Source of the DNA: Providencia rettgeri | Lineage (GTDB): Bacteria; Pseudomonadota; Gammaproteobacteria; Enterobacterales; Enterobacteriaceae | Reading direction: 5' to 3' | Assembly (NCBI GenBank): GCA_900455085.1 | Contig: UGTZ01000001.1 | Coordinates: forward strand, 2,014,501 to 2,078,500 | DNA length: 64,000 nt | Part shown: one piece after another, positions 62,052 through 64,000 of the stretch | Layout of the letters: each line of letters opens with the position of its first letter | How positions within the stretch are numbered: the first letter of the stretch is position 1 | Notes under the pieces: generated by a model | What the model saw: only the letters and a program-made list of their open reading frames with translations | Databases searched by the model: none | Told to the model about the DNA's origin: nothing | Position numbers and translations under genes: made by a program

Positions 62052-63203
62052 TTATACCCATCCTTTTTCATGAAACTGCTTTAATATCACAACAAATTGC
62101 TGCATTTCTTCGGGGGTTCCTAGTGTGAGTCTACTCCAGCCAATGGCTGGTGGGAATTCACGGCCAACCATAACATGAGCTTCAGCCATACGTTGTTGAT
62201 AGGTTTTTACATCACCTTTAACTTTATGGAAAATAAAATTAGCCTGTGATGGGGCATATTCTAACCCAATCTCATTTAATGCTTTTTCTACGATTTTTCT
62301 CGAAATATTGTTAGATTTTAGGCTGTATTCAATAAATGATTTATCCTTTAGAGACGCTATTGCAGCGACTGCTCCCGCTGTATTGGTATTATCAATAGAT
62401 AAAAATTCGTCTACAGCAGCAATAATTTCGGGAGTCGCAACGCCATAGCCAACTCTTAAACCTGCTAAGGCGAAAATTTTTGAGAAAGTACGTGTGACAA
62501 TCAGGTTATTTTGGCCTTTTTTGACTAATTCAATAGCACTCGTAAAGTTTGGGTCTTCAGCAAATTCGGCGTAAGCTTCATCAACGATAAAAAATGAGTT
62601 GTCAGACTCTTTACTCATCCATTTTACCAACTGGCTATAAGGCGTGATCATTGCTGTCGGATTATTTGGGTTACAAATATAGACCATTGATAAACCGTCA
62701 AAATCATTAGCAGCTTTTTCCATTCCTTCTAGATCAAATGATAAATCAGTTTTTAAAGGAATTTTCGTTATCGTAATACCCAATGGCAGAGAATAAAGTT
62801 CTGCATAATTGAATGTCGGGTCAGGGGTGACTAGTTGAATTTTTTTACCGAGTTTGTTTGCTTTATTTGCCAACATAGCGACAACAGCTTGAATCGTTTC
62901 AGATGATCCATTACCCATACTAATGTGCTTATTAGATAAACTGTAGAGCTCACCAATGTTATGCTGTAATTCAGCACGGGCGTCATCCGGATAACGAAAT
63001 GCATTAGGTAACGCTTTGATAATGGCCTCTTTTGCACTCGGTGACATCCCTAATGAATTTTCATTAAAATTCAGCAAGAGAGGTTGTTTTTCACTTGGTA
63101 TATTTATGTTGTTTGTTTGCGCAATGGCTTGATTAAAAAGTGAGTTAAGTGCAATTCCACCTGCAACTAGTGATGTGGATTTAAGAAACGAACGGCGATC
63201 CAT
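62052..63203 (-). CDS. Tat-exported HisC-like PLP aminotransferase
   Basis: This 383-residue fold-type I aminotransferase resembles histidinol-phosphate aminotransferase: FNENSLGMSPSAKEAI, YICNPNNPTAM, FIVDEAYAEF, catalytic Lys in TRTFSKIFALAGLRVGYG, and SQANFIFHK. It begins with a twin-arginine signal (DRRSFLKSTSLVAGG, then a hydrophobic stretch and a QAIAQ cleavage region). It is probably folded with PLP in the cytoplasm and exported to the periplasm. Its amino-acid substrate is unknown; it is not the biosynthetic HisC. Confidence 0.88.
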   Translation of the reverse strand: MDRRSFLKSTSLVAGGIALNSLFNQAIAQTNNINIPSEKQPLLLNFNENSLGMSPSAKEAIIKALPNAFRYPDDARAELQHNIGELYSLSNKHISMGNGSSETIQAVVAMLANKANKLGKKIQLVTPDPTFNYAELYSLPLGITITKIPLKTDLSFDLEGMEKAANDFDGLSMVYICNPNNPTAMITPYSQLVKWMSKESDNSFFIVDEAYAEFAEDPNFTSAIELVKKGQNNLIVTRTFSKIFALAGLRVGYGVATPEIIAAVDEFLSIDNTNTAGAVAAIASLKDKSFIEYSLKSNNISRKIVEKALNEIGLEYAPSQANFIFHKVKGDVKTYQQRMAEAHVMVGREFPPAIGWSRLTLGTPEEMQQFVVILKQFHEKGWV

Positions 63204-63427
63204 AGTTATTCCCTGAAATTATTATCTTTGAAAGTATTAGATTACTCAAAATAGTTCCAAAGTAAATAATTATTTACTTTTTATGATTACTTATTCATCT
63301 GGTTGGTTTCTGAACTATTGCAAATTTATCTACGGTAAATAAGAAAAGAAACATGTCATGCCAAGATAGCAAAGTAAGGGGGATCAATTATTGGGGGGTA
63401 TAACCATTGAAGTCATATAAACAAAAA

Positions 63428-63450
63428 AGGGTAGTTTATTCTACCCTTGG
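63428..63450 (-). terminator. Terminator of the 63457 gene
   Basis: AAGGGTAG pairs with CTACCCTT; on the minus strand it is followed by a T6 run. Confidence 0.7.
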
Positions 63451-63456
63451 TAAAAA

Positions 63457-63796
63457 TTATTGGCCTTGTACTGGAAAGTTAGGTGTAATTTCTACAACCG
63501 CAACTTTAACCATATATTGTTTACCATTTTCTCCTTTAGGAGCATCTGCAGCAATTTTTTTTCAGTGTTTCATCTGGTTGAGTAGTTTGAATTGATGTTG
63601 AATACTGCATCATACCACGGTGACGATTTGCATGATTAGAGTGGCGGTAATTATCGCAAGGCCTATCATTATATTGCTGTTGGTTTTGGTACCCTCCGCG
63701 GTGCCATGAACCATTACCATCTCCTGGGTAAGCGAATGTTGAAAAACTAATCGCGATTAAACTTGCACTGAGAATTAATGGTTTTAATATATTCAT
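63457..63796 (-). CDS. Secreted small protein, frameshifted
   Basis: Signal peptide MNILKPLILSASLIAISFSTFA, then a Gly/Asn/Gln/His-rich region (residues 23-60). The frame ends as NCCRCS, but removing one base from the T8 at 63555-63562 (plus strand) gives TLKKIAADAPKGENGKQYMV and on to VEITPNFPVQGQ, total about 112 residues. A periplasmic protein of unknown function. The same homopolymer error type as elsewhere. Confidence 0.7.
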
Positions 63797-64000
63797 GTTA
63801 TATCTCCTTTAGATATTTATTGATTATTATTCTGCCATTGGAATTAATTAATTCAATTGAATTTACTTATCTAAATGAATAAACCATAATTCAGTCATGT
63901 TTCTTCCTTTATTTTCTCATAATGCAAATCATTTGTTAAATAAATGAATTTTACGTTAAATCGTTATTTTTTTAATTGGTTTTGTTTTGTTGGGTTTCAT
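63797..64000. other. AT-rich end of window
   Basis: Upstream region of the secreted protein gene (AAGGAGAT ribosome site at its start). No further feature seen. Confidence 0.4.

Overview
The window looks like the chromosome of a Morganellaceae member, most likely Providencia. Reasons are the low GC content, a MrpJ-type fimbrial-style regulator, the hutW/hutX heme genes, a PanS-like carrier, tam, glpM and ydcH homologues, and an icd 3' end of enterobacterial type. The species call is inference from family resemblance only.

Positions 1 to about 36,747 are the right part of a lambdoid, HK97-like prophage. The integrase, repressor and left end lie outside the window. Reading rightwards there is a replication gene (cut at the left edge), rusA, a DUF968 gene and antiterminator Q. 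Next comes an accessory stretch with a cold-shock gene, an ATT-start zinc-finger ORF, a tRNA-like gene, psiE, a HEPN-like gene and several structured non-coding stretches. Then follow a phage-21-type lysis cassette (pinholin, SAR endolysin, Rz/Rz1), HNH, P27-type terminase, HK97-type head genes and lambda-type tail genes (G/GT, tape measure, M, L, K, I, J, fibre). The right end holds two reversed small regulators, a LexA-controlled umuDC pair and a visibly GC-richer arsH-arsRBC operon. The right junction is recognised because the last 54 codons of icd lie alone at 36,748-36,909. icd is the insertion site of phage 21 and e14. A decayed integrase C-terminus directly beyond it points to repeated insertions at this locus.

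Positions 37-64 kb are chromosomal. They hold an Hsp20 chaperone, a YgiW-like OB-fold protein, glutathione peroxidase, and an iron/oxygen-regulated-looking heme operon (TonB receptor, HmuT-like, HutW, HutX). That operon has lost its ABC permease and most of its ATPase. Further along are a BASS-family transporter, XRE/MrpJ-like regulators, YjbR, Tam, PhzF, a YdcH-like protein, a periplasmic isoaspartyl peptidase, an IS1-family element, an MBL hydrolase, a chemoreceptor, GlpM, a methyltransferase, a GNAT enzyme, a DUF486 protein and a Tat-exported aminotransferase.

Two points matter for any reader. First, at least ten genes, phage and host, are split by one-base changes, nearly all in homopolymer runs, and two genes carry compensating pairs. 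This is the signature of sequencing error rather than decay, so I annotate these genes as single loci. Second, several short non-coding sequences occur once in the prophage and once in the downstream chromosome. Two of these pairs look like structured RNAs. A small membrane-anchored protein family also has one prophage member and two chromosomal members.
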